Numbered from the stretch's first letter, positions 31,896 to 40,801 are shown. The stretch: 42,465 nucleotides of DNA from JBBDMW01 sp040878005 (GCA_040878005.1 JBBDMW010000005.1:1-42465); one strand, 5' to 3'. Numbers and translations are program-made. The notes: generated from the sequence alone by a model not told the origin.

Positions 31896-31927
31896 GGTCG
31901 CCGCGTCCGAACCCACCAGCCCAGTGC

Positions 31928-33853
31928 TCACTCGCCCGTGGACTGCGCCGCCCTGTCGTCAGGAGACGTGTCCTCCTCCACGACAGCCCTCGTCACCTCC
32001 AGGCTCATCGACGCCCTGCCATCAGCCAGTTCCGCATCCCCCGCCACATCCGGCGTTTCTGGTGTGCCAGGGATGTCCGACAGCAGGTCATCGGTCGATG
32101 CAGCGTCAACTGCGGCGCTCGTGCCAATGGACCTGACCCTCACGCCATCGAAGGACGATTCATTCTCCAGCCGCACCACGTACATCAGCAGCGAGTCGTA
32201 AGAATCCCCGGAAGCCGTAAGCGTAATCAGGCGGCCGTCATCATCCATGCTCTCCAGCGTCACGCCCTCAGGCGCAAGGCTCGACAGGGTCGCTATCACC
32301 CCTGCGAAACCACGGTCCAGGCCCTTGATGACCGCCGACGAAGCAATCAGGTGCCTGGTCTCATCCTGTAGTGCTTCAAGGTCTGCCCTGGTATTCGTGA
32401 TCTCCTGTGACCTGATGTCACGAAGCCTCACCCTCGCATCCAGGGACGCCAGCGTCTCCTCCGCGTACGCCGCCCTCGCCATCTGGTCGCTGGTCAACTG
32501 GAACACCCCGCCCAGGCCCAGGATCAGGCCCGCGGCCATCGTCGCAGTCAGCACCGTGCGCACCGGGAATGGCCTGGGCTGGTACTCAAGCGGCAGGAAG
32601 TCCAGCTTTGCCCTCGGAATCAGGGGTATCGCGGTGCGCTGCCAGAACCTCTTGCCTGAGAGCAGCGACAGGCCGACATTGGCCGCGAACCTCGCAAACG
32701 GGAACTCCTGTGGAGCGCGCAGCGTGGGCGGAAGCTCCACCACGGGGAACGGCAGGAGTTCCAGCGCATTCGTGGCAAGCCCGGCATCTGACTTGCCCGC
32801 CCCGGTCACAAACAGTGGCGCATCATTGCCCAATGGCGTATCCGGGTACAGCGAGTCATGAAACGCCACCGTGCGGCTCACCTGGGTGGTCACCACCTGC
32901 ACCCACTGGGCCGTGTTGAGCCTGTCATCAACGCCGAGCTCGCGCACCACTTCCGGCAGGCCGTCGCGAAGCACAATCGCCGTCAGGCTGTTCGCCTCTA
33001 CGTCCAGCACCACGCCGGTGAACGAGTTGGTGGCAGCCGCCAGCGCCATGGCCTTCGGCTGCAGGCCTGCGAACCGGACGCCGGCGCCAGAGAGCGTGCG
33101 CAGATTGGTCTCCACGACATTGCGGTACACGCCAAAGGCGTAGACGTCGTGAGGCTCACCCTCCGGCCCGTCTTCCAGGCCCGTTTCAATATTCCCGTCA
33201 TCGGCGTCTGCCACGCCCTCAGGGATCTCCGCAGGCGCAACGTCCCAGTCCAGTTGCAGCTCTTCCGGCCGTATGGACATCTTCTCGGAGCTGGCCTTGA
33301 TTATCTCCTCAGCAACGTCCATCTCGTCAGTGATGAACAGCGTGAACCGGCGTTGCACCACGTTGCGGCCGGTGATCGCCACCGCCAGGCGCTGGCCATT
33401 CATCCGCGGCCCTTTGCGAACCTGCGCCACAACAACGCCGAGCGCGTCCGAGAACGCCGTCTCGTCAACTATCAGGCCGTCCTGCACAATCCCTGCCGGC
33501 AGGTCTGCCTCGGCCCAGCGCCGCACGCGGTTTCCACGGGTAACCAGCACCCGTATGAACCGGTCGCCCACCGTAATGGTGATCAGCACTCCGAACGGCG
33601 CAATCGCAGCACGCCCTGCCGCAACCACGCCTGTTTTCACTGCCCTGGCCGTATCTGGCCCCAGCTTCCCGAACGGGCCGTAGTCCCGGCGTTCTTCAAG
33701 CAGCGCCTCGAACTCCGGGTCCGCCCGCTGCCACACCATCCGCTGGTTGATCTGCGAGCGAAGCTCCCCCAGCCTCACCTGCAGCCTGGACAGGAGTCCT
33801 GGCGACGGCGTTGGGGCCGTCATGGGCTTTCTATACCAGCGCCTGTTTATCAC
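31928..33853 (-). CDS. PilM-PilN fusion, type IV pilus assembly platform
   Basis: This encodes 641 residues. The N-terminal part (about 85-400) is a PilM-like actin fold, recognised by LITITVGDRFIRVLV, an acidic hinge region, and FTGVVLDVEANSLTAIVLRDG. The C-terminal part from about residue 430 is PilN-like: one membrane helix (LTATMAAGLILGLGGVF), a coiled coil (MARAAYAEETLASLDARVRL), and a ferredoxin-like domain (GVTLESMDDDGRLITLTASG). In most bacteria these are two proteins, cytoplasmic PilM and membrane PilN, that bind each other. A Pro/Asp-rich tail follows. The start is a GTG at 33853 overlapping the TGA of the PilO-like gene. It is the last gene of the pilus operon. Confidence 0.82.
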   Translation of the reverse strand: MINRRWYRKPMTAPTPSPGLLSRLQVRLGELRSQINQRMVWQRADPEFEALLEERRDYGPFGKLGPDTARAVKTGVVAAGRAAIAPFGVLITITVGDRFIRVLVTRGNRVRRWAEADLPAGIVQDGLIVDETAFSDALGVVVAQVRKGPRMNGQRLAVAITGRNVVQRRFTLFITDEMDVAEEIIKASSEKMSIRPEELQLDWDVAPAEIPEGVADADDGNIETGLEDGPEGEPHDVYAFGVYRNVVETNLRTLSGAGVRFAGLQPKAMALAAATNSFTGVVLDVEANSLTAIVLRDGLPEVVRELGVDDRLNTAQWVQVVTTQVSRTVAFHDSLYPDTPLGNDAPLFVTGAGKSDAGLATNALELLPFPVVELPPTLRAPQEFPFARFAANVGLSLLSGKRFWQRTAIPLIPRAKLDFLPLEYQPRPFPVRTVLTATMAAGLILGLGGVFQLTSDQMARAAYAEETLASLDARVRLRDIRSQEITNTRADLEALQDETRHLIASSAVIKGLDRGFAGVIATLSSLAPEGVTLESMDDDGRLITLTASGDSYDSLLMYVVRLENESSFDGVRVRSIGTSAAVDAASTDDLLSDIPGTPETPDVAGDAELADGRASMSLEVTRAVVEEDTSPDDRAAQSTGE

Positions 33854-34572
33854 CCGCCTGACCCCTCGCCGTCGCTGCCGGACCTCGACGCAGCGCTGGA
33901 CTCGCCGTCCTCAGGCCCGGACTCATCTGGCGAAACGTCGGCAGGCATCTCGCTGTACACAACAAGCCGCAGGGTTATCGTGTACCCGTTCGCATCCTGC
34001 GAAATGATCGAGTTCCTTATCTCCAGCGTGTCAATCGCCTGCTGCTCCAGCGATTCCACAAACCGCTCCAGGTTGGGCAGCGGGCCTGCTGCCTTAGCCT
34101 GGATCGACGTGGCCACATACGACTCACCGTCAATCTCGGTGATCGTCCTGTTATCGTTCCCCGCGGAAATCACCGAGACGCCGGTGTCGTCCGCTGCCAG
34201 CAATACGCGGCCCAGCAGGCTGGAATCCGGCAGTTCTGTTACCCGCAGGACAACTGCGGCGTGGAACGCAGCCGTCCAGCTTGACAGGCTGGATTGGATG
34301 CCTGCCTCGGGCGGCAGCGGGCGTGCCAGGATGGCCCGTTTGCGGTCCACCTCCGCGTTCAACCCGTCCGCCGCACCCTTGTTGTTCATGTACATGACGC
34401 CGAACAGGAGATAAACCGCGGCAAAGGCGCCCAGCAGGACTATGGGGCTGCGAAACTGGTTGGCAGCCGCGGTTGCAACTTCCAACGCCCTTTGCATTCG
34501 CGTAGGTTCAACAGCATCCTCGTCATCCGTGGGCACATCGGCCGGTTGCTTGTTTACTGCGCCTGTAACCAC
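33850..34572 (-). CDS. PilO-like type IV pilus assembly protein
   Basis: This encodes 240 residues. A polar cytoplasmic tail, one membrane helix (about 43-62, PIVLLGAFAAVYLLFGVMYM), a coiled coil (GLNAEVDRKRAILARPLPPE) and a compact extracellular ferredoxin-like domain (about 95-215) match PilO topology, which partners with PilN in the alignment complex. The last 30 residues are Ser/Glu/Asp/Gly-rich and probably disordered. The start is a GTG at 34572, three bases past the preceding stop codon, and the end overlaps pilMN by four bases. The sequence alone is too divergent to be certain, so position between pilin-like genes and pilMN carries part of the call. Confidence 0.7.
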   Translation of the reverse strand: MVTGAVNKQPADVPTDDEDAVEPTRMQRALEVATAAANQFRSPIVLLGAFAAVYLLFGVMYMNNKGAADGLNAEVDRKRAILARPLPPEAGIQSSLSSWTAAFHAAVVLRVTELPDSSLLGRVLLAADDTGVSVISAGNDNRTITEIDGESYVATSIQAKAAGPLPNLERFVESLEQQAIDTLEIRNSIISQDANGYTITLRLVVYSEMPADVSPDESGPEDGESSAASRSGSDGEGSGG

Positions 34573-34575
34573 TGT

Positions 34576-35853
34576 CTAATACTCGTCCCAGAGCAGGATG
34601 CCTATGCCTGACGACACCAGCACCGCCTCCACCCGCACGGTCTTGCCCATGTGTTCCGCCACCACCTCGTACCACCGCACGGCAGTAATTGGAGCCGCCT
34701 CGCCTGTGGACACAGTGGGCTGTTGCGTGGAGCCTGAGTCGTCTTCCTGCACAAGTGCAGAACTGACCGAGTAGTAGATGCCCGGCACCAGGTTTCCAGT
34801 CACTTCAAAGCTTATTGAGGCCGTGGCGCCCGGATCTATGATCTGGCCGCCAAGGTTCCACCTGTACTGCCAGCGGTCGTTGATCACATCGTGCTGCCGG
34901 CTGGGGTCCGCAAGTGTCTCCCCGGATGTCGACCCATCCACGTAATCGAAGTGCGTCGGCGCGTCATGCCTGATCCATCCGAACGTCAGCGGGCCGTCGC
35001 CAGTGTTCTCAACGTTGATGGTGTACTCAAACGTCTGGCCGGCTCCAGCCGTGACCTGGGCCGGTTCCACCGATGATGTGATTACAAGGTCCCCCAGCGA
35101 GGCCACTCGTATGTGGGCTATGGGGGCGCTCACGGTTCCAATGCCGTCAAACCTGACTGAGCCTGCCGTCCAGTAATTCTTTTCATTGTTCTGGTCCACG
35201 ATCATCCGCCAGCTAAGCTGCACCTCGCCGCCAAATGGAGGCACACTCCCGTAGGGCGAAAGGTTCCAGCGCCACTTTCCGGCCGTGAATGATGGGTCGT
35301 CTGTTGTGATGCCCGTGCTGGAACCGGTTACATACGTGGGCGAAAATGCCTGCGGCTTGGCCTCCAGCCGGATGATGTCGTGAGCCACCACGTCGTCATT
35401 CACCACTCGCATGGTGAACGTCACTTCAGTCGGCGTGTTCGGCGGCACCTGCTGGGGCGACACGTTAACGAGCACCCGCAGTCCGTTGTCGTCTGGCGGG
35501 TCTGACGCCGCGGCGATGCTTACCGTGGCGTCCTCTTCCGATCCGGGGATTGGAAGCGGGTACACGGTGGTGGGCGGAGAGCCGACCATCTCATCATGCA
35601 CCGTGGGGTCGTACTGCAGCCGCCAGAGCGCATGCTCCGCAGCAGACCTCGCACCGTTGAAATCGTTGTCTCCGGCCGCGTCCTGGACGCCAAGCCCCTG
35701 GATTGAGCGGGACAGCATCGGGACGGCCACGGATACACCGCCCACAAGGCCAATGATGGCCAGCGACATGATGATGTAGCCGCGCTGCTCCCGGCCGGGA
35801 CGTCCGCTGCGCGGGAGTATGAGCCTTATAACTGCCAGGGCAAGTGAGCGCAT
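34576..35853 (-). CDS. large pilin-like protein with duplicated beta domains (possible tip adhesin)
   Basis: This encodes 425 residues. The ATG at 35853 has GGGAGG eight bases upstream. The N terminus is prepilin-like (REQRGYIIMSLAIIGLVGG, cleavage expected after G25), but the fifth mature residue is Ser instead of the near-universal Glu. After a PilX-like segment (RSAAEHALWRLQYDP) come two related beta domains, about 120-235 and 240-355: YVTGSSTGITTDDPS...WRWNLS in the first and YVDGSTSGETLADPS...YRWNLG in the second, with DUF11-style strands (TFEYTINVENTGDGPLTFGW). Size, domain content and the missing Glu suggest a minor pilin at the filament tip or a surface-binding subunit. It starts just after the stop of the preceding prepilin. 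Confidence 0.75.
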   Translation of the reverse strand: MRSLALAVIRLILPRSGRPGREQRGYIIMSLAIIGLVGGVSVAVPMLSRSIQGLGVQDAAGDNDFNGARSAAEHALWRLQYDPTVHDEMVGSPPTTVYPLPIPGSEEDATVSIAAASDPPDDNGLRVLVNVSPQQVPPNTPTEVTFTMRVVNDDVVAHDIIRLEAKPQAFSPTYVTGSSTGITTDDPSFTAGKWRWNLSPYGSVPPFGGEVQLSWRMIVDQNNEKNYWTAGSVRFDGIGTVSAPIAHIRVASLGDLVITSSVEPAQVTAGAGQTFEYTINVENTGDGPLTFGWIRHDAPTHFDYVDGSTSGETLADPSRQHDVINDRWQYRWNLGGQIIDPGATASISFEVTGNLVPGIYYSVSSALVQEDDSGSTQQPTVSTGEAAPITAVRWYEVVAEHMGKTVRVEAVLVSSGIGILLWDEY

Positions 35854-35854
35854 G

Positions 35855-36361
35855 CTAGCCGCCTCCCAGGGCAAAGTTCAGCGTGACCTGCTCGGTCACA
35901 TCAGACCGCCGAGACGCCGTGATGGTGAACGAAACGGTGACCAGCCGGCCATCCCTCGTAAACTCCAGCCCGCTGATATTCCTGGCTGCATGAGACGCCG
36001 TGCCGTCACACGTCCGCAAGAGCATGTTGTCGTCCAGGCTGTACGTACAGGAATGGGACACGCCCTCCTCCAGCCAGTCGAACGAGGCCGTGGCGACCGC
36101 GCCCCCGCCGTCCACAAGGTCAGTAAGGTCCGCACGATGGACGTCCCGTATCAGCCACCGCACCGCCTTTGTGCTCTCCAGCGCCAGGTCCAGCTTGGCC
36201 CCGCCGTCTGAGCTGGCCTTCATGGTCTGGAAGCTGGATGTCATGATCAGCGCGCTCAAGGCGCCGATGAAACCGATCGAAATGGCGAACTCAAGCAGCA
36301 TGAACCCGCGCTTGTCGCGGGTCCTGGCGCTGCCCTGGGACCGCCTGTTCAATGGATTCAC
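35855..36361 (-). CDS. minor prepilin (PilW/GspJ-like)
   Basis: This encodes 168 residues. The type IV prepilin signature is complete: a basic leader ending RDKRG, cleavage between G19 and F20, and Glu at mature position five (FMLLEFAISIGFIGALSALI). The globular part has three cysteine-containing stretches including HSCTYSL and LRTCDG and a strand-rich end (RLVTVSFTITASRRSDV). It overlaps the preceding prepilin gene by four bases (ATGA), so the two are translated together. It is expected to form part of the priming complex at the filament tip. A prepilin peptidase must be encoded elsewhere; none is visible in the window. Confidence 0.85.
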   Translation of the reverse strand: MNPLNRRSQGSARTRDKRGFMLLEFAISIGFIGALSALIMTSSFQTMKASSDGGAKLDLALESTKAVRWLIRDVHRADLTDLVDGGGAVATASFDWLEEGVSHSCTYSLDDNMLLRTCDGTASHAARNISGLEFTRDGRLVTVSFTITASRRSDVTEQVTLNFALGGG

Positions 36362-36756
36362 CGGTTCACCTTGACCACTTCGATCTCCAACACGGAGCTG
36401 CCGTTCTTCAGCACCGTCACCGTTACCGTCTGGATATCGTCTTCACCGTCCGCAAATGCCGAGGTCACGTTCTGGACTGCGTACCCGTCCGGCAATCCGG
36501 ACGTCGCGGCGTACTGCCCCGGAGTGGCCACGAACGGCGCAGCCCGTATCAGCTCGATCTGGGACGTGGCAATCCATGCCGCCCTGGCGTCCGTTGACGC
36601 CTTCTCCGTTGCCATGGCAGCGGTGGACACGGCAACCAGGCTCGCAAACACGGCGGTGCCCAGGATCGCTATTGCGAACATCGTCTCCAGGAGGATGAGG
36701 CCGCTTTGACTGCGGTTCCGCCTCCTCTTTGTTTTCATTCGTGACACGCTTCCCAT
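36358..36756 (-). CDS. minor prepilin (PilV/GspI-like)
   Basis: This encodes 132 residues. The leader KTKRRRNRSQSG is followed by LILLETMFAIAILGTAVFAS, giving cleavage after G19 and Glu at mature position five, the standard prepilin pattern. The body is short, with EKASTDARAAWIATSQIELI reminiscent of PilV/GspI helices. AAAGG nine bases upstream supports the ATG at 36756; a second Met (codon 7) is possible. A 178-base spacer (36757-36934) separates it from pilC upstream, long enough for an internal promoter, though none was recognised. Confidence 0.85.
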   Translation of the reverse strand: MGSVSRMKTKRRRNRSQSGLILLETMFAIAILGTAVFASLVAVSTAAMATEKASTDARAAWIATSQIELIRAAPFVATPGQYAATSGLPDGYAVQNVTSAFADGEDDIQTVTVTVLKNGSSVLEIEVVKVNR

Positions 36757-36934
36757 ATACCCCGCCTTTCCGGACCTCCACAGTCTTTAAGGCAAACACA
36801 GCATCCCGTATCCACTCTCCATGAGTATTCGTCGCGCTGAGGTGGAAGGCGGATGGAAGCGAGTGTTAATTGGGTGTGCAGAGAACACGCCACGACCCGC
36901 TGCAAGTCAGGGCCATGAGGGAAAACCAGGCTGG

Positions 36935-38092
36935 CTACTCAATCGACCCCAGGATGGTGTACATCGGCAAAATCACCGAAATCGCGATGAACCCCACGGC
37001 CAGCGCCACAACCACGGTCGCCAGCGGCTCTATCACGCCCACCAGCGACTTCACCTTCTCAGTGGCATCCTTCTGGTAGAAGTCAGCCATCCGGCGAAGG
37101 TTCACGTCCAGCGTCCCGGAGTCTTCCGCAACCCGCAGCGTCTGTATGAACGTGACCGGGAAGACGCCCGTGGCGGCCAGCGGCGCTGCCAGTCCCTCAC
37201 CGGACATGAGGCCCGCCCGGGCGTCTGCGAGGGCGCGCCTCACAACCTCGTTGCCCACGGTCTCCCGCGCCACGTCCATCGCCTCCGGAATGGGCAGCCC
37301 CGCCTCTCCAAGAGCCGCCAGCGCGCCCGCTGCACGTCCCAGGTCGCTGCTTATCACAACCTCTTTCATGATCGGGATGCGCAGCATCGCCATGTGCATC
37401 AGCAGTACGCCCCTGGGCGTCTTCATGAAGCGGCTCAAAGCGAATCCGCCAATGGTGGACACTATGAAAATGTATATGTAGTACGCCCTGATGAAGTCGG
37501 ACAGGGCAATCAGGATGCGTGTGGGCAACGGCAGCTCGGTGCCCAGGTTCTGGAACAGGCCGACCATCTGCGGCAGCGACACCGTGAGCAGCATGATGAC
37601 GACGCCTACTCCAACCAGGACAATGATGGCCGGGTAGATCATGGCCCTCTTGGCCTGGGCCATGGCTGACTGGGCCGAGTCCATGAAATCGGCCGCCTGC
37701 CTCAACGTGGACGCCAGCGGTGCGCCGCGGTCGGCGCTGGCGACTGTGCGAACGTATATCCGCGGGAACACCTCCGGGTGCCGCCCCATTGCATCGGCAA
37801 TGGTGCCTCCTGCGTTGAGGTCCGCTGCGAGGGCGTTTACGACGGGCTCAAACGCCGTTCCCGCCCTCTGGGTCCCCAGCAATTGCAGGGCGTGCCCAAC
37901 ACCAATGCCCGCCTCGATGAGGACTGCCAGTTCACGAGTGAACGAGATCAGGTCGCGGCGGCTGACCTGCTTTTTGGAGACAAGCTCGATCTCTTTAAGT
38001 CGCTGGAATACCGACTTCTGCGGCGCAGCACTCCCCTTGCGACGTGGCGAGCCCTGCCGGCCCTTTTTGTACTTCGTGCGTGATGTGCTCAC
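36935..38092 (-). CDS. pilC: type IV pilus / type II secretion inner-membrane platform protein PilC/GspF
   Basis: This encodes 385 residues. After a basic leader rich in Lys and Arg, two homologous GspF domains follow: the first carries TRELAVLIEAGIGVGHALQL and the second SSDLGRAAGALAALGEAGLP. Three membrane helices are visible (about 167-190, 218-238 and 360-382). PilC is the membrane platform turned by the PilB ATPase to extrude pilin. The start is a GTG overlapping the TGA of pilB (GTGA). Gene order pilB-pilC then minor pilins is typical. Confidence 0.92.
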   Translation of the reverse strand: MSTSRTKYKKGRQGSPRRKGSAAPQKSVFQRLKEIELVSKKQVSRRDLISFTRELAVLIEAGIGVGHALQLLGTQRAGTAFEPVVNALAADLNAGGTIADAMGRHPEVFPRIYVRTVASADRGAPLASTLRQAADFMDSAQSAMAQAKRAMIYPAIIVLVGVGVVIMLLTVSLPQMVGLFQNLGTELPLPTRILIALSDFIRAYYIYIFIVSTIGGFALSRFMKTPRGVLLMHMAMLRIPIMKEVVISSDLGRAAGALAALGEAGLPIPEAMDVARETVGNEVVRRALADARAGLMSGEGLAAPLAATGVFPVTFIQTLRVAEDSGTLDVNLRRMADFYQKDATEKVKSLVGVIEPLATVVVALAVGFIAISVILPMYTILGSIE

Positions 38093-39681
38093 AGTGAGTA
38101 CACGCTCCGCAGCACCTCAAACGGCGTGGTCAGGCCTTTCTGCACCTTCATCGCGCCATCCTCTTTCATGGTGAAGAAGCCATGCTCCCGCGCAGCCTCA
38201 AGAAGCTCTGAGTTGCCGGCGCGGCGCATCACCATCGCCCGGAATGACTCGGTGGCGGTCAGGATCTCGTACAGCCCGGTGCGCCCCCTGTATCCCGTGA
38301 ACGAGCAGAAATAGCAGCCTTCGCCGCTGATAAGCTCCGCTTTGGGGTCCAGCCCGAGTTCATCTATGCTCGCAAGCTCATCGCCCTCCGGCAGGCGGCC
38401 CCTGGCGCAGTGATCGCACACACGCCTCACCATGCGCTGGGAAACCACGCCCAGCAGCGCTGATGAAAGCAGGAACGGCTCAATCCCAAGGTCCAGCATC
38501 CTGCTGACGGCACGCACGGCATCATTGGCGTGCACCGATGACAGGACCAGGTGGCCGGTCAGGGCGGCCTGGACCGCTATTCGGGCAGTTTCCGCATCAC
38601 GGATCTCACCAACCAGGATCACGTCCGGGTCCAGCCGCAGCACTGCACGCAGGCTGCCGGAGAACGACAGCCCTGCCTTTTCGTTTATCTGGATGGAGTT
38701 GATGCCGGGAAAGCGATACTCCACCGGGTCCTCGATCGTGATGACGTTCTGCCGCTGGTTGTCCATCTCGTTGAGCGCCGCATATAAGGTGGTCGTCTTG
38801 CCCGCGCCGGTGGGGCCGGAAACCAGGATGATCCCGTACGGGGCGCCCAGCAGCTTCTTCATGGCTGACGTGGACACCTCCAGCATGCCCAGGTCGTCCA
38901 GCGAAAAGAGCTTGATGCCCTTGTTCAGTATCCTGAGGACGATCATCTCGCCGTGAACGGTGTCCGTGGTGGCGGCCCGGACCTCGATGCTGTCCTCCCC
39001 CACCTTGACCGCGAAGTGGCCGTCCTGAGGCCGCCGACGCTCGGCGATGTCCATCCCGGCCATGATCTTGAGCCGCGAGAGCAGCGCTCCCTGTGATGCC
39101 CTTGGCAGGCGGGCCACCTCCTGCAGGAAGCCGTCTATCCTGAACCGCACGCGCACGCGGTCTTCCATTGGCTCTATGTGAATGTCCGTGGCCCGTGCCT
39201 TGGCTGCCTGTGAGATGAGGCTGTCTATGGCCTGGATGGCAGGGCTTTCGACATTGCCGCCCGCTGCGTTGTCCGCCCCGTGCACTAAAGGAATCTCGCG
39301 CACGCCCGCGAGGGACTCCGCCGTCGGCGCGTAGCGCCTGTCCATGGCGGTGACCACCGCGTCGGGCATGGATGTCGAATAGTGGATGTTTATGGCATTG
39401 CCAATGTCGTCAGGCGTGCCGGCGTACGCCACGACCTCCATCCGCGCACGTAGTTCCAGCGTCTGGATGGCCCGGTAGTCCGCCGGGTTCGCCATCACCA
39501 ACACCAGCTTGCCGTCTTCCACCCTGGCAGGGAATGCCTTGTACTCCCGCGCGAGCGCCTCAGGTATGAGCGACGTCGCGGTTTCGCCCTCGCCCAGCGT
39601 GGACCAGTCGAACGTCGCCGGCTCTGCAGCCCTGGCGTGACTCGCGGCCGCTGTTGGGCGTCGCCTGCCCGGCATGACCAT
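38089..39681 (-). CDS. pilB: type IV pilus assembly / secretion ATPase PilB/GspE
   Basis: This encodes 530 residues. An N-terminal MshEN/GspE_N-like domain (about 35-105, LIPEALAREYKAFPARVEDG and then LVLVMANPADYRAIQTLELR) is followed by the hexameric ATPase core: Walker A (GPTGAGKTTT), Asp and His boxes (TIEDPVEYRFPGI, LSSVHANDAVRAV) and Walker B (DPDVILVGEIRDAETA). Two CxxC pairs (CDHC, CYFC) form the zinc knuckle typical of extension ATPases, which separates it from PilT. The ATG at 39681 shares bases with the stop of the LuxR-type regulator gene (TAATG), so the two are translationally coupled. It powers pilin extrusion. No retraction ATPase PilT is present in the window. Confidence 0.93.
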   Translation of the reverse strand: MVMPGRRRPTAAASHARAAEPATFDWSTLGEGETATSLIPEALAREYKAFPARVEDGKLVLVMANPADYRAIQTLELRARMEVVAYAGTPDDIGNAINIHYSTSMPDAVVTAMDRRYAPTAESLAGVREIPLVHGADNAAGGNVESPAIQAIDSLISQAAKARATDIHIEPMEDRVRVRFRIDGFLQEVARLPRASQGALLSRLKIMAGMDIAERRRPQDGHFAVKVGEDSIEVRAATTDTVHGEMIVLRILNKGIKLFSLDDLGMLEVSTSAMKKLLGAPYGIILVSGPTGAGKTTTLYAALNEMDNQRQNVITIEDPVEYRFPGINSIQINEKAGLSFSGSLRAVLRLDPDVILVGEIRDAETARIAVQAALTGHLVLSSVHANDAVRAVSRMLDLGIEPFLLSSALLGVVSQRMVRRVCDHCARGRLPEGDELASIDELGLDPKAELISGEGCYFCSFTGYRGRTGLYEILTATESFRAMVMRRAGNSELLEAAREHGFFTMKEDGAMKVQKGLTTPFEVLRSVYSL

Positions 39682-40394
39682 TACGCTGCGGCCTTCTGTG
39701 CAGGCTCCGGCGTCCACTGGTCGCGACAGATCCAGGCGTTCTGTATGCCAATGCGCACGGCATGCGCACGGTCCCTCGCCATGAGCTTCGCCAGGATGTT
39801 GGTCATGTGGTTCTTGACCGTCCGCTCGGATATCTCCAGCGCCGAGGCGATCTCCTTGTTTGCCTGGCCGCCTGCCACCAGGTCAAGGATGGTCAGCTCA
39901 CGCACGGTGAGCGGGCACTGCTCCACGCTGCCGCGGCCGTTGCCGCGCAGCCGCCGCTGGAAGTCGGATATGAGGCGGGACAGCAGCTCCGGCCGCTCCG
40001 ACAGGTCGCGCTGGATGGGCATCCCGCCGCCTGCAACCTCGATGATGGTCGCTGTCATCTGCCTGGCCTGTGCGGTCCGCGGCAGGCATGCGCTGGCCCC
40101 AGCGCCCACTGCATATCCCACCCGGCCATCGTCCAGCGCGGCGGATATGGCCACCACCGGCACGGCCGGGGATGAGCCGGTCAGGCGCTGCATCAGGTCG
40201 GCTGTTGCCGGGCCGGGGACCGTCATGTCCACCACTGCAACGGTAGGCCGGACGGCGTGGAGGCACAGGATGGCCTGCTCACACGTGGCAACCCTGTACA
40301 CCTGTCCAAACCTCGGGTCCGCCGCAAGGTCCGGCTCCACTGGGCGCCAGTAGCGGTCGTCCGAATCAACAATCAGCAGCCTGGTCGCGGCCAT
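39681..40394 (-). CDS. LuxR/NarL-type response regulator with a partly degenerate receiver
   Basis: This encodes 237 residues from an ATG at 40394 with AGGAGG eight bases upstream. The receiver (about 1-120) keeps the phospho-accepting Asp (D56 in VAVVDMTVP), but the acidic pair is D10-S11 and the usual KP/KD lysine is Arg (ACLPRTA), so phosphorylation switching may be altered. The C-terminal GerE helix-turn-helix (about 163-225) is intact: LTVRELTILDLVAGGQANKE, then ISERTVKNHMTNILAKL. It is the first gene of the pilus operon and overlaps pilB, and its promoter region is shared with the divergent pilin gene. It is a strong candidate for the local pilus regulator. No cognate kinase lies beside it. 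Confidence 0.88.
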   Translation of the reverse strand: MAATRLLIVDSDDRYWRPVEPDLAADPRFGQVYRVATCEQAILCLHAVRPTVAVVDMTVPGPATADLMQRLTGSSPAVPVVAISAALDDGRVGYAVGAGASACLPRTAQARQMTATIIEVAGGGMPIQRDLSERPELLSRLISDFQRRLRGNGRGSVEQCPLTVRELTILDLVAGGQANKEIASALEISERTVKNHMTNILAKLMARDRAHAVRIGIQNAWICRDQWTPEPAQKAAA

Positions 40395-40506
40395 CTGGTC
40401 TCCTCCTGCAAGTCCCGGCTGGTCCACCCCTGTCGGCGGGGCAGTTTTGCGGGCGCTATTGCGAGTGTGCGCGAAGGGCCGCAGAAATGTGTTGCCTACA
40501 GGGGTG

Positions 40507-40550
40507 GCGAAGGGGTGCCCAGGGTAGAGCGAAGGGTGCGCCAGGGTGTG
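40507..40550. promoter_or_regulatory. 22-bp imperfect tandem repeat in the pilin/regulator intergenic region
   Basis: Two adjacent 22-base units (40507-40528 and 40529-40550) each begin GCGAAGGG and share CC-A-GGGT near the end, matching at 15 of 22 positions by my alignment. A third GCGAAGGG lies at 40471-40478. A 22-base spacing is two helical turns, which suits a regulator dimer pair. It sits in the 407-base spacer (40395-40801) between the divergent regulator and pilin genes. The rest of the spacer shows no recognised gene or clear -35/-10 pair. Confidence 0.4.
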
Positions 40551-40801
40551 CCCCAGGTTGGCACGCCAAATCACGGGATCCGCGGTGTCGGCCAGCGCCG
40601 GGGGCCTGGATGCCCGGGCCGGACGGTCATGGATGGCCCAGGCCGCATGAGCCTCGCTCGCGAGCCTTCTACGCACGTGCGTGAGGACTGCCCCAAAGTC
40701 CCATTCACACTGGGCCGCCGGTACAGTGCTGCCGGTGAAAATACGCTCCTAGTCTCGTGGCATGGCCTAACGGCTGCGTCGAGATATGGAGGCATAAAAC
40801 A

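Noticed and set aside
32858..34414. Long plus-strand open frame opposite pilMN and the PilO-like gene
   Set aside because: His/Arg/Pro-rich composition, no ribosome site or domain, and it spans two recognisable genes on the minus strand.
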